NCBI GenBank assembly: GCA_963818885.1
Contig: CAWFTP010000001.1
Coordinates: 310,001-374,000 of the forward strand
Origin: DATFDN01 sp963818885
Lineage (GTDB): Bacteria > Pseudomonadota > Alphaproteobacteria > Acetobacterales > Acetobacteraceae
Direction of reading: 5' to 3'
DNA: 64,000 nucleotides
Numbering within the stretch: the stretch's first letter is position 1; each line of letters starts with the position of its first letter. The notes beneath the pieces are model-generated. The model had not been told where the DNA came from and ran no database searches. It saw only the letters and a list, made by a program, of their open reading frames with translations. A program made the position numbers and the translations under genes. Shown here in pieces: positions 42,781 through 51,172 of this stretch.

Positions 42781-43335
42781 TCAGAATCCGAGCGAGCCCT
42801 GCGAGGGCGCCGGCGGGCGAAGGTCCACGCCCTCCAGCTCCAGCATGTGGGCCTTGGCCGCCGCCCCGCCGGGGGCAGAGAAGCCGCCGATCTTCCCCCC
42901 GACCGCGAGCACGCGATGGCACGGGATGATCAGCGGCACTGGATTCTCGGCCATCGCCTGGCCGACGTCGCGCGCGACCTCCGGCCCGGCGCCGATCTCT
43001 CTCGCCAAGGCGCCATAGGTGGTCGTGCGCCCCCAGCCGACCCGCCTCGCCGCGGCGTAGATCGACCTGAACAGCTCGTCCTGATCGTCGAGGTCGAGCG
43101 TCACCGCCGAGAAATCGGTCGGCTCCCCCGCGAAGTAGCGCTGCGCGGCGCCGATCACCTCGGCCACCTCAGGGGTGGGCGTGCCGGCCTCGGCATCCGG
43201 CGCGCGGCGCAGCAGCATTCGTTCCGCCGACGTCGCGGTCCTGGTCGGCAACTGGAAGCGAGTTACGCCGACATCGTTCCATGCGATGGCGCAGAAGCCG
43301 GCGGTGGTCTCGAAGACGCGATAGCAGTGCATCAC
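42781..43335 (-). CDS. ogt: Methylated-DNA-[protein]-cysteine S-methyltransferase
   Basis: A 184-aa protein with the suicide cysteine in PLIIPCHRVLAVGGKIGGFS and the DNA-binding recognition part RRVGWGRTTTYGALAREIG. It removes O6-alkyl groups from guanine. It starts 2 bp after the msrB stop, so the two are co-transcribed. The C-terminus is somewhat longer than E. coli Ogt. Confidence 0.93.
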   Translation of the reverse strand: MMHCYRVFETTAGFCAIAWNDVGVTRFQLPTRTATSAERMLLRRAPDAEAGTPTPEVAEVIGAAQRYFAGEPTDFSAVTLDLDDQDELFRSIYAAARRVGWGRTTTYGALAREIGAGPEVARDVGQAMAENPVPLIIPCHRVLAVGGKIGGFSAPGGAAAKAHMLELEGVDLRPPAPSQGSLGF

Positions 43336-43337
43336 GG

Positions 43338-43788
43338 CTACGCAGGCGTCTCGACCTGATCGAGATACGCGCCGTATCCCTGCGCCTCCATGTCAGCGAG
43401 TGGAACGAAGCGGAGCGCGGCCGAGTTGATGCAGTAGCGCAGGCCGCCGCGGTCCCTTGGCCCGTCGTCGAACACGTGCCCCAGATGGCTGTCGCCGTGC
43501 TTCGAGCGAACCTCCGTGCGGATCATCCCAAACGCGGTGTCGCGCAGTTCCTTGACGTTCAGCTTTTCGATCGGCTTGGTGAAGCTCGGCCATCCGCAGT
43601 GCGAGTTCGAACTTATCGGCGGATGCGAACAACGGCTCGCCCGAGACGATATCGACATAGATGCCGGGCTCTTTGTTGTGCAGATGTTCACCCGTCCCCG
43701 GCCGCTCCGTGCCGCTCTGCTGGGTGACGCGGTACTGCTCGGGCGAGAGCGCCGCGACGGCTTCCGTCGTCTTGCGATACTCGGTCAT
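43338..43788 (-). pseudogene. msrB: Peptide-methionine (R)-S-oxide reductase MsrB, frameshifted
   Basis: The first frame covers LSPEQYRVTQQSGTERPGTG, GIYVDIVSGEPLFAS and ADKFE. Near 43604-43609 one extra base shifts the frame; the second frame continues CGWPSFTKPIEKLNV, HLGHVFDDGPRDRGGLRYCI and NSAALRF, the MsrB catalytic Cys and core. Restoring GACTCG in place of GAACTCG on the coding strand would give a normal protein of about 149 aa. A good AGGAGGG site precedes the ATG. Confidence 0.85.
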
Positions 43789-43935
43789 GCAATCCCTCCT
43801 GATCCCACCGAGGAGATGGTGCGCCGTTTCGGCCAGGGGAGAGGGCTAGCAACGAATCTGCCCGGCGCCCAGCCCCGCTTGACAGTTGCCGGTGCCGCGG
43901 CGTGAGACTGCCGATCATCGGGGAGGAACGCGGCG

Positions 43936-45690
43936 ATGACCGACGGGATGCTTGGCGCCGGACGGCGCGACGTGCTCAAGGGCGGCATGGCCGTCGCGGC
44001 CGCGGCCATGCTGCCGGCGAATATCGCACAGGCGCAGCTCGCGTCGATCCCGCGCGACAAGACGATGACTCTGATCGGCATCAACAGCCGCGACGGGCGC
44101 TGGGTCGACTTCGACCTGTGGAACCCGTACGCGATCGGCGCCAACCACCAGAACGGGCCGAACCTGCTCTACGAGCCGCTCGCCTACTACAGCGCGTTCG
44201 CCGACAAGATGTACATGTGGCTCGCCGAGAGCTACAAGTTCGCGCCCGATTTCAAGCAGCTGACGATCAAGACCCGCGCCGGCATCAAATGGAGCGACGG
44301 CACGCCGTTCAGCGCCGAGGATGTCGCCTACACCTTCAACACGCTGCGCGACCTGGGCCCCAAGGTGAAATGGGGCGTTGACGTCAACCAGGCGCTGGAC
44401 AAGGCGGTCGTCACCGATCCCAATACCGTCGTCCTGACCTTCAAGATTCCCTCGCCCCGGTTCTTCTTCTTCGTCACCTACAAATACGACATCGGCGTCT
44501 ACATCGTCCCGAAGCACATCTTCGAGGGCCAGGACTGGACCAGCTTCAAGCATTTCGACATCGCCAAGGACTGGCCGGTGACCACCGGGCCGTGGAAGGT
44601 CGCCGCCTCCTCGCAGCAACAGAAGGTGTTCGACCGGCGCGATAATTGGTGGGCGGCGGAACAGAAGCTCGCGCCGATGCCGCAGATCCTGCGCAACATC
44701 TGGCTCCCCTTCGTGGGCGAGCAGGAATCGGCGCAGGCGCTGATAACCAACCAAGTGGATTTCGGCGGCAGCCTGCAGCCCGCGACCTTCCCCACCGTGA
44801 TCCGGCAGAACCCCAAGATCACGACCTGGTCGGGGCAGAAGCCGCCATGGGGCTATGTCGACTGGTGGCCGCTGTCCCTTTACGTCAACAATGAGGTCAA
44901 GCCGTTCGACGACAAGGACATGCGCTGGGCGATCAGCCACTACATCGACCGCCAGACGGTGATCGAGGTGGCCTATCTGGGCGCCGAGACCGTCTCCTCG
45001 CTGCCGATGCCGCCCTACAAGCCGCTGCTGCCCTATTTCGACGCGGTGAAGGACCTGCTCGCGAAATACAACACGCTCGAGTACGACCCCAAGAAGGGCG
45101 ACGCGCTGCTGTCCGGCAAAGGCTTCAAGAAGTCGGGCGGGATGTGGCAGGGGCCGGACGGCAAGCCGCTTACTCTCGACATCATCGGCTTCGGCGCGTC
45201 GGGTCCGGCCATGGGACCGGTGCTCGCGCAGATGCTCAAGCGCCACGGCATCGCCGCGACCATGGCCCTGCCGCCCGATTTCGACAGCCGTTTCCAGAAG
45301 GGCCAGTATGTCGGCTCGATCTATGGGCATGGCGGCAGCATCCGCGAGCCCTACGACACGCTGCGCCTCTATCAGGGCAAGAGCATCGCGGTGCCGGGCG
45401 CGCATCTGGTGAATTTCAGCCGCTGGAAGAACGCCGATTTCGACAAGATCGTCGACGAGGTCTACATCACCGATCCAGAGAACGTGCCCAAGCTGAAGGA
45501 ACTGTTCCGCGCGGCGATGGAAATCTGGCTGCCGGATCTGCCCGACATCCAGCTCGTGCAGAACTACCACCGTATCCCGACCGACCTGCTGCGCTGGAAG
45601 AACTGGCCGGACACCGAGAGCCCCTACATCAACAGCGCCTCCTGGCACCTGACCTACAATCTCGTGCTGTGGAACGTGGAGCAGGCGTAG
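43936..45690 (+). CDS. ABC transporter substrate-binding protein (peptide/nickel type)
   Basis: A 584-aa family-5 solute-binding protein. Twin-arginine signal RRDVLKGGMAVAAAAM, then WNPYAIGANHQNGPNLLYEP, FKQLTIKTRAGIKWSDGTPF and SAEDVAYTFNTL, typical of DppA/OppA-like proteins. A GGGGAGGAA site precedes ATG 43936. It is the first gene of a five-gene importer operon. A large inverted repeat after its stop could keep its mRNA more abundant than the permease mRNA. Confidence 0.92.
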   Translation: MTDGMLGAGRRDVLKGGMAVAAAAMLPANIAQAQLASIPRDKTMTLIGINSRDGRWVDFDLWNPYAIGANHQNGPNLLYEPLAYYSAFADKMYMWLAESYKFAPDFKQLTIKTRAGIKWSDGTPFSAEDVAYTFNTLRDLGPKVKWGVDVNQALDKAVVTDPNTVVLTFKIPSPRFFFFVTYKYDIGVYIVPKHIFEGQDWTSFKHFDIAKDWPVTTGPWKVAASSQQQKVFDRRDNWWAAEQKLAPMPQILRNIWLPFVGEQESAQALITNQVDFGGSLQPATFPTVIRQNPKITTWSGQKPPWGYVDWWPLSLYVNNEVKPFDDKDMRWAISHYIDRQTVIEVAYLGAETVSSLPMPPYKPLLPYFDAVKDLLAKYNTLEYDPKKGDALLSGKGFKKSGGMWQGPDGKPLTLDIIGFGASGPAMGPVLAQMLKRHGIAATMALPPDFDSRFQKGQYVGSIYGHGGSIREPYDTLRLYQGKSIAVPGAHLVNFSRWKNADFDKIVDEVYITDPENVPKLKELFRAAMEIWLPDLPDIQLVQNYHRIPTDLLRWKNWPDTESPYINSASWHLTYNLVLWNVEQA

Positions 45691-45708
45691 GGCAATGCTA
45701 TCGATAGC

Positions 45709-45804
45709 CCCCTCCCCCCTTCCCCCTCCCGCAAGGGGAGGGGGTGCTGCCCAGGGCCTCGCACGACACCCCCTCCCCTTGCGGGAGGGGGAAGGGGGGA
45801 GGGG
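45709..45804. repeat. Perfect 38-bp inverted repeat between binding-protein and permease genes
   Basis: The left arm 45709-45746 and right arm 45767-45804 are exact reverse complements, 38 bp each, separated by 20 bases. Each arm itself contains a smaller hairpin around CTCCCGCAAGGGGAG. Similar pyrimidine/purine-rich repeats occur in ycaO. As RNA this forms a very stable stem, suited to protecting the upstream binding-protein message. No T-run follows, so it is unlikely to terminate all transcription. Confidence 0.85.
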
Positions 45805-45845
45805 CCAGTGGGCTCGACATCGACCGATGATGTCCTAGCGCCCCA

Positions 45846-46850
45846 ATGCACGCGGTCTACGTCGCCAAGCGGTTCGGCGTCTTCCTGCTGATCGTCTGGC
45901 TGGCGGCGACGCTCAACTTCTTCCTGCCCAAGATTTCCGGGCAGGACCCGGTGGAGACGAAGCTGCTGCAGGAGGCCGCGCTCGGCGGCTACGTGCATGC
46001 CGGCATCGAGGATATGGTGAAAGTGTATCAGCGGCAGTTCGGCCTCGATAAGCCGCTGTGGCGACAATATGTGAGCTACCTCGACGACATCGCGCACGGC
46101 AGGCTGAACTACTCGATCTCCAACTATCCGCGCACGGTGGCGAGCATGATCGCCGAGGCGGTGCCGTGGACCGCCGCCTTGCTGGGAATGACCACACTGT
46201 TCTCCTTCGCCGCCGGCACGATCCTGGGCGCGCTGCTCGCCTGGCCGGGCGCGCCGCGCTGGATGCGCTTCGTCATGCCGCCATTATGGGCGCTGCACGC
46301 CATCCCGTTCTTCCTGCTCGGGCTGATACTGATGTATCTGCTCGCGTTCAAGCTGCCCTGGCTGCCGATCTTCGGCGGCTACAGCGCGGGGGCGGTGCCC
46401 GGCCTCACCTGGCACTTCATCGCCGACGTGCTGCGCCACGCGATCCTGCCGGCATTGTCGATCGTGCTGGTCTCGGTCGGCGGCTGGGCGCTCGCGATGC
46501 GCGGGATGATGGTGACGACGATGGGGGAGGACTACGTGACCTTCGCCGAGGCGAAGGGCCTCACCAGCCGCACCATCTTCGGCGGCTATTGCGTGCGCAA
46601 CGCGATCCTGCCGCAGGCGACCGGGCTCGCGCTCTCGCTGGGCCAGATCTTCTCGGGCGCGGTGCTGGTGGAGGTTATCTTCGGCTATCCGGGGATCGGG
46701 GAGCTTCTGTTCCAGGCGATCAAGGAGAACGACTTCTTCCTGATCGAGGGCATCATCCTCACCGTCATCGTCGCGCTCGGCTTCGCGACCTTCATGCTCG
46801 ACATTCTGTATCCGCTGCTCGATCCGCGCATCTCCTACCGGCGGAGCTGA
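45846..46850 (+). CDS. ABC transporter permease (DppB-like)
   Basis: A 334-aa inner-membrane permease with about six membrane segments, starting KRFGVFLLIVWLAATLNFFL and including the EAA-type loop YVTFAEAKGLTSRTIFGGY and GAVLVEVIFGYPGIGELLF, hallmarks of the dipeptide BPD permease B family. Followed 4 bp later by the second permease. Confidence 0.92.
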   Translation: MHAVYVAKRFGVFLLIVWLAATLNFFLPKISGQDPVETKLLQEAALGGYVHAGIEDMVKVYQRQFGLDKPLWRQYVSYLDDIAHGRLNYSISNYPRTVASMIAEAVPWTAALLGMTTLFSFAAGTILGALLAWPGAPRWMRFVMPPLWALHAIPFFLLGLILMYLLAFKLPWLPIFGGYSAGAVPGLTWHFIADVLRHAILPALSIVLVSVGGWALAMRGMMVTTMGEDYVTFAEAKGLTSRTIFGGYCVRNAILPQATGLALSLGQIFSGAVLVEVIFGYPGIGELLFQAIKENDFFLIEGIILTVIVALGFATFMLDILYPLLDPRISYRRS

Positions 46851-46854
46851 CAGG

Positions 46855-47694
46855 ATGCTCGGCTATCTCCGCCGGAACGTCTCGCTGCTGGTCGGCATCG
46901 TGCTGCTCGGCTTCCTCGTGCTGTTCATGGTCGTGGGCGCGTTCGTGGTCGACACCTCGAACGCCGCGCCGCTGTCGGCTCCGGTGCTACGTCCGCCGTC
47001 ATGGGATTATCCGTTCGGAACCGACCGGCAGGGGCGCGACCTCCTCGCGGTGATGGTCGCGGGCACCCCGCTGACCCTCAAGATCGGCTTCATCGCCGGG
47101 TTCATCGGCGTCGGCGTCGGCGCCGTGCTCGCCTTCACCGCGGCGTTCTATCGCGGCACGGCGGATTTGGTGATCCGCGGTATCGCCGATATCGGGCTGA
47201 CCGTGCCGGGCCTTCTGGTACTGATCCTGATCGCGGTGTCGCTCAAGGGGACGCTCACGGTGAACGAGATGGCGATCGTGGTCGCCTCGCTCGCCTGGCT
47301 CAGTCCGACGCGCACGATCCGCGCCCAGGTGCTGACCTTGCGCGAGCGCGGTTATGTGGAGATCGCGCGGCTGAACGGCATGAGCGGGCCGGAGATCATC
47401 TTCCGCGAGCTGATGCCGAACCTGCTGCCCTACCTTGCCGCCACCTTGGTCAGCAGCGTCTCCGCCGCGATCCTCGCCACCATCGGGCTGGAGGTTCTGG
47501 GGCTCGGCCCGGTGGACGCACCGACGCTGGGGATGACGCTCTACTGGGTGACGTTCAACGCCGCGATCATCAACGGCTGGTGGTGGTGGTGGACGGCGCC
47601 GATGGTGGTGATCCTGATCGTGTTCCTGGGCCTGTTCTTCCTGACGGTCGGGCTCGACGAGATCGCCAACCCGCGCCTGCGGCGCACCGTATGA
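46855..47694 (+). CDS. ABC transporter permease (DppC-like)
   Basis: A 279-aa permease: short N-terminal anchor (VSLLVGIVLLGFLVLFMVVG with preceding basic residues), PFGTDRQGRDLLAVMVAGTP, and the EAA loop YVEIARLNGMSGPEIIFREL. This is the DppC/OppC type that pairs with the preceding permease. A Trp-rich segment (GWWWWWTAP) near the C-terminus is notable. It overlaps the ATPase gene by 4 bp. Confidence 0.92.
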   Translation: MLGYLRRNVSLLVGIVLLGFLVLFMVVGAFVVDTSNAAPLSAPVLRPPSWDYPFGTDRQGRDLLAVMVAGTPLTLKIGFIAGFIGVGVGAVLAFTAAFYRGTADLVIRGIADIGLTVPGLLVLILIAVSLKGTLTVNEMAIVVASLAWLSPTRTIRAQVLTLRERGYVEIARLNGMSGPEIIFRELMPNLLPYLAATLVSSVSAAILATIGLEVLGLGPVDAPTLGMTLYWVTFNAAIINGWWWWWTAPMVVILIVFLGLFFLTVGLDEIANPRLRRTV

Positions 47695-48647
47695 GCGGCA
47701 CGGTCCTGCGGGTCGAAAAGCTGCGCGTCGCCTATGACCATCCGCGCGGCGCGGTGCGCGCGGTGGACGAGGTGAGCTTCTCGCTGCGCCCGCACGAGCG
47801 TTTCGGGCTCGCCGGCGAATCGGGATCGGGCAAGTCGACGATGGCGCTCGCGATCCTGCGCATGATCAAGCCGCCCGGGCGGATCGAGGGCGGCGAGATG
47901 TGGCTGGAGGATTTGCCGCTGTCCGGTCTGTCGGCGGAGGCGATGCGCCGGCTGCGGCTCGCCGGCATCGCGATGGTGCCGCAAGGCTCGATGAACTCGC
48001 TCAACCCGGTCACTCGCATCCGCCGGCAGATCGAGGATGCGCTCGCCGATCACGGAAGCCGTCTCGACAAGCGCGCGGTGACGGCGCGAATCCGATCGCT
48101 GCTCGCACAGGTCGGGCTCCCGGCGGACGTCGCCGACAAATACCCGCACGAGCTGTCGGGCGGCATGAAGCAGCGTGCCTGCATCGCGATCGCCATCTGC
48201 CTGCGCCCCAAGGTCATCATCGCCGACGAACCCACCAGCGCGCTCGATGTTGTCGTGCAGCGCCAGGTGATGGAGACGCTGGGCCGCGTGCAGCAGGAGC
48301 TGGGCGCGGCGGTGATCCTGGTCGGCCACGACATGGGCCTGATGGCGCAGTTCGTCGACCGGCTGGGCATCATGTACGCGGGACGGCTGGTGGAGGTCGC
48401 GCCGATAAGCAAGATCATCACCGCCCCGCGCCACCCTTACACGCGCTTGCTGATCGACAGCCTGCCCTCGCTCGAGCAGCGCGGCACGCTGCGCGGCATT
48501 CCCGGCCTCGCGCCGTTGCTGCGCGCGCTGCCGGCGGGCTGCGCCTTCCACCCGCGCTGCCCGCTGGCGGTGGAACGCTGCCGGACGGAGAAGCCAGCGG
48601 TGCGCGCGATGGGACCGGAGTCGAGCGTCGCGTGCCATCTCGCATGA
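47691..48647 (+). CDS. ABC transporter ATP-binding protein (DppD-like)
   Basis: A 318-aa ATPase. Walker A GESGSGKSTMALAIL, signature LSGGMKQRACIAIAI, Walker B VIIADEPTSALDVV, H-loop GHDMG, and the oligopeptide-transporter C-terminal region with CAFHPRCPLAVERC cysteines. The ATG at 47691 overlaps the permease stop. Energises import with the following ATPase. Confidence 0.93.
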   Translation: MSGTVLRVEKLRVAYDHPRGAVRAVDEVSFSLRPHERFGLAGESGSGKSTMALAILRMIKPPGRIEGGEMWLEDLPLSGLSAEAMRRLRLAGIAMVPQGSMNSLNPVTRIRRQIEDALADHGSRLDKRAVTARIRSLLAQVGLPADVADKYPHELSGGMKQRACIAIAICLRPKVIIADEPTSALDVVVQRQVMETLGRVQQELGAAVILVGHDMGLMAQFVDRLGIMYAGRLVEVAPISKIITAPRHPYTRLLIDSLPSLEQRGTLRGIPGLAPLLRALPAGCAFHPRCPLAVERCRTEKPAVRAMGPESSVACHLA

Positions 48648-49648
48648 GGCCGATCATCGAGCTGCGCGAGGCGTCCAAGAGCTTCGCCGCCGGCGCGCTG
48701 GGACGCGAGCGCAAGCTCGCGCTGGCGCCCTTCTCGCTTGCGATCGACCCGGCGCGGCCCGGCATCATCGCCGTGGTGGGGGAGAGCGGCAGCGGCAAGA
48801 CGACGCTCGCGCGCCTGATGCTCGGCCTGATCGAGCCCTCCTCCGGCACCGTGCTCTACAACGGGCGCGACGTGCGGACGCTGAGAGCCACCGGGCGACG
48901 CGCCTTCCGCCGCGACATCCAGGCGGTCTTCCAGGATCCGTACGAGGTCTACAACCCGTTCTATCGCGTCGATCACGTGCTGCGCACGCCGGTCGCCCGC
49001 TTCAAGCTCGCGCGCACGCGCGCGGCCGGGCGCGCGCTGATCGAGGAGGCGCTGCGTGCGGTCGGGCTGCAGCCGGAGGAGATACTGGGCCGCTACCCGC
49101 ACCAGCTCTCGGGCGGGCAGCGCCAGCGCATCATGGTGGCGCGCGCCCTGTTGCTGCGCCCCCGCCTGATCGTCGCCGACGAGCCGGTGTCGATGGTCGA
49201 CGCCTCGCTGCGCGCGACCATCCTGGGCAGCCTGCGCAAGCTGCAGGCGGAGTTGGGCATCTCCATCCTGTACATCACGCACGATCTCGCCACCGCGTAC
49301 CAAGTCGCCGACACGATCCTGGTGCTGTATCGCGCGACCGTCGCCGAGGCGGGCGACGTAGAGCTCGTGGTGAAGCATCCGCTACACCCGTACACGCAGC
49401 TGCTGATCGGTTCGATCCCACGGGTCAGCACCGAGCGTGACTGGAGCGCGGAGGCCAAAGCCGCGCTGCCGGACGCGGCCGGCGGCTGCGCGTTCGCGGA
49501 TCGCTGCCCGGTGGCGTTCGCCCGCTGCGTCACCGCGCCGCCGCCGCTCTATCGACCCGACGAGCGGCGCGTCGCCGCCTGCTTCCGGGTGGATCGGGCG
49601 CCGGTCATGGCGGAAGCGGGGCTGACGGAGCTGCTCGCCCCGCGCTGA
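48644..49648 (+). CDS. ABC transporter ATP-binding protein (DppF-like)
   Basis: A 334-aa ATPase. Walker A GESGSGKTTLARLML, Q-loop IQAVFQDPYEVYNPFY, signature LSGGQRQRIMVARAL, Walker B LIVADEPVSMVDAS, H-loop THDLA, and C-terminal CAFADRCPVAFARC. Overlaps DppD-like gene by 4 bp and ends the importer operon. The binding-protein type points to peptides, nickel or an oligosaccharide. Confidence 0.93.
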   Translation: MRPIIELREASKSFAAGALGRERKLALAPFSLAIDPARPGIIAVVGESGSGKTTLARLMLGLIEPSSGTVLYNGRDVRTLRATGRRAFRRDIQAVFQDPYEVYNPFYRVDHVLRTPVARFKLARTRAAGRALIEEALRAVGLQPEEILGRYPHQLSGGQRQRIMVARALLLRPRLIVADEPVSMVDASLRATILGSLRKLQAELGISILYITHDLATAYQVADTILVLYRATVAEAGDVELVVKHPLHPYTQLLIGSIPRVSTERDWSAEAKAALPDAAGGCAFADRCPVAFARCVTAPPPLYRPDERRVAACFRVDRAPVMAEAGLTELLAPR

Positions 49649-49649
49649 G

Positions 49650-50399
49650 CTATTGGACGCCGACCGCCGCCCCCAGCGTCTCGCCGATCGGGCGGTGCAG
49701 GACGAGGTCGGCGAACGGGTCGAGGTCGGTCGGCTCGCGGTTGACGATCACCAGCGCGGCCCCATTCTCCTTGGCGAGTCGCGGGAAACCCGCCGCCGGG
49801 TAGACCACCAGCGACGAGCCCATCGCCAGGAACAGGTCGCAAGCGAGCGTCTCCTCTTCCGCTCGGCGCATCGCGTCGAGCGGCATCGACTGGCCAAAGG
49901 CAATGGTGGCGGTCTTCACGAAGCCGAGGCAGCGCCGGCAGCGCGGCGACTTACCCTCGCGCTCGAAGATCTCGCGCACGTCCTGTAGTTCATAACGAGT
50001 GGAACATTCCAGGCACGCAGCATAGGTCGTATTGCCGTGCAGCTCGATCACCTGCTCGTCGGGCACGCCGGAGGCCTGATGCAACCCGTCGATGTTCTGG
50101 GTGATCACGGCGGACACCTTCCCGTCGCGCACCAGCTCGGCCACCGCGACATGGCCGCGGTTGGGGCGGGCGCCGCGCAGCACCTCGTCCATCGCGAAGC
50201 GGCGGCGCCATGTCTCGGCGCGCGCCTCCTCCGAGCCCATGAACGAGTCGAAATCGATCGGCTGGTTGCGCGTCCACAGCCCGCCCGGGCTGCGGAAATC
50301 GGGAATGCCGCTTTCCGTGCTGATGCCGGCGCCGGTGAACACCACAGCCCGGCGCGTCCGGCCGAGCATCGCGCAGAGACGCGTTATGTTCTCATCCAT
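49650..50399 (-). CDS. cobB: NAD-dependent protein deacylase (sirtuin, CobB-like)
   Basis: A 249-aa Sir2. FTGAGISTESGIPDFRSPGG, ITQNIDGLHQASGVP, catalytic His in VIELHGNTTYAAC, zinc cysteines CLEC and CRRC, and AMGSSLVVYPAAGFP. It removes acyl groups from lysines using NAD. ATG 50399 gives the normal N-terminus. It converges on the importer operon and is divergent from rpe. Confidence 0.92.
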   Translation of the reverse strand: MDENITRLCAMLGRTRRAVVFTGAGISTESGIPDFRSPGGLWTRNQPIDFDSFMGSEEARAETWRRRFAMDEVLRGARPNRGHVAVAELVRDGKVSAVITQNIDGLHQASGVPDEQVIELHGNTTYAACLECSTRYELQDVREIFEREGKSPRCRRCLGFVKTATIAFGQSMPLDAMRRAEEETLACDLFLAMGSSLVVYPAAGFPRLAKENGAALVIVNREPTDLDPFADLVLHRPIGETLGAAVGVQ

Positions 50400-50491
50400 G
50401 CGCTCGATCCTGCCAAGCGGGCGCGCCGATTTCCAGCGCCATTCCGGTGCGGCGCTTGTCCAACGCGGAAGCGACTGGGTACAACGCGCGC

Positions 50492-51172
50492 ATGGATTCC
50501 CCACAGCGCCAGCGGACGGTCATCGCCCCCAGCCTGCTCGCGGCCGATTTCGGGCATCTCGCCGAAGAGGTAGCGGCGGTGGAGAAGGCCGGGGCTGACT
50601 GGCTGCATCTCGACATCATGGACGGCCATTTCGTCCCCAATCTGAGCTTCGGCCCCGCCCTGGTGCATGCGCTGCGCCCGCGCACCGGACTGCCGTTCGA
50701 CGTGCACCTGATGATCGCGCCAGTCGACCCCTACATCGCGCCCTTCGCGCGGGCCGGAGCGGATCACATGCTGATCCATCCGGAGGCCGGGCCGCACCCG
50801 CACCGCTCGCTGCAATACATCAAGGAGCAAGGGAAACGCGCGGGAGTCGTGCTCGATCCGGCAACCCCGCCGGAGGCGATCGCCTGGGTGCTCGACCTGG
50901 TCGACATCGTCCTGGTGATGACCGTCAATCCCGGCTTCGGGGGGCAGGCGTTCCTTGCCTCGCAACTGCCGAAGATCGCCGCTGTGCGGCGGATGATCGA
51001 CGGCGCGGGACGGCCGATCCGGCTCGCCGTCGACGGTGGGGTGGAACCGCATACCGCCGGCCAGGCGCTGGCGGCGGGCGCCGACACGCTGATCGCCGGC
51101 ACCGCCGTGTTCGGCCGGCCCGATTACGCCGCGGCGATCCGCGCCTTGCGCGGCGAGGGTGTTCCGGCGTGA
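50492..51172 (+). CDS. rpe: Ribulose-phosphate 3-epimerase
   Basis: A 226-aa TIM-barrel epimerase: IAPSLLAADFGHLAEEV, WLHLDIMDGHFVPNLSFGP, HLMIAPVDPYI, MTVNPGFGGQAFL and LAVDGGVEPHTAGQAL. Interconverts ribulose-5-P and xylulose-5-P in the pentose phosphate or Calvin pathway. It overlaps the heparinase-like gene by 4 bp, an arrangement conserved in several alphaproteobacterial orders. Confidence 0.95.
   Translation: MDSPQRQRTVIAPSLLAADFGHLAEEVAAVEKAGADWLHLDIMDGHFVPNLSFGPALVHALRPRTGLPFDVHLMIAPVDPYIAPFARAGADHMLIHPEAGPHPHRSLQYIKEQGKRAGVVLDPATPPEAIAWVLDLVDIVLVMTVNPGFGGQAFLASQLPKIAAVRRMIDGAGRPIRLAVDGGVEPHTAGQALAAGADTLIAGTAVFGRPDYAAAIRALRGEGVPA

Noticed and set aside
45709..45804. Large inverted repeat as a Rho-independent terminator
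   Set aside because: No T-run follows and the permease and ATPase genes of the same operon lie downstream without another obvious promoter.
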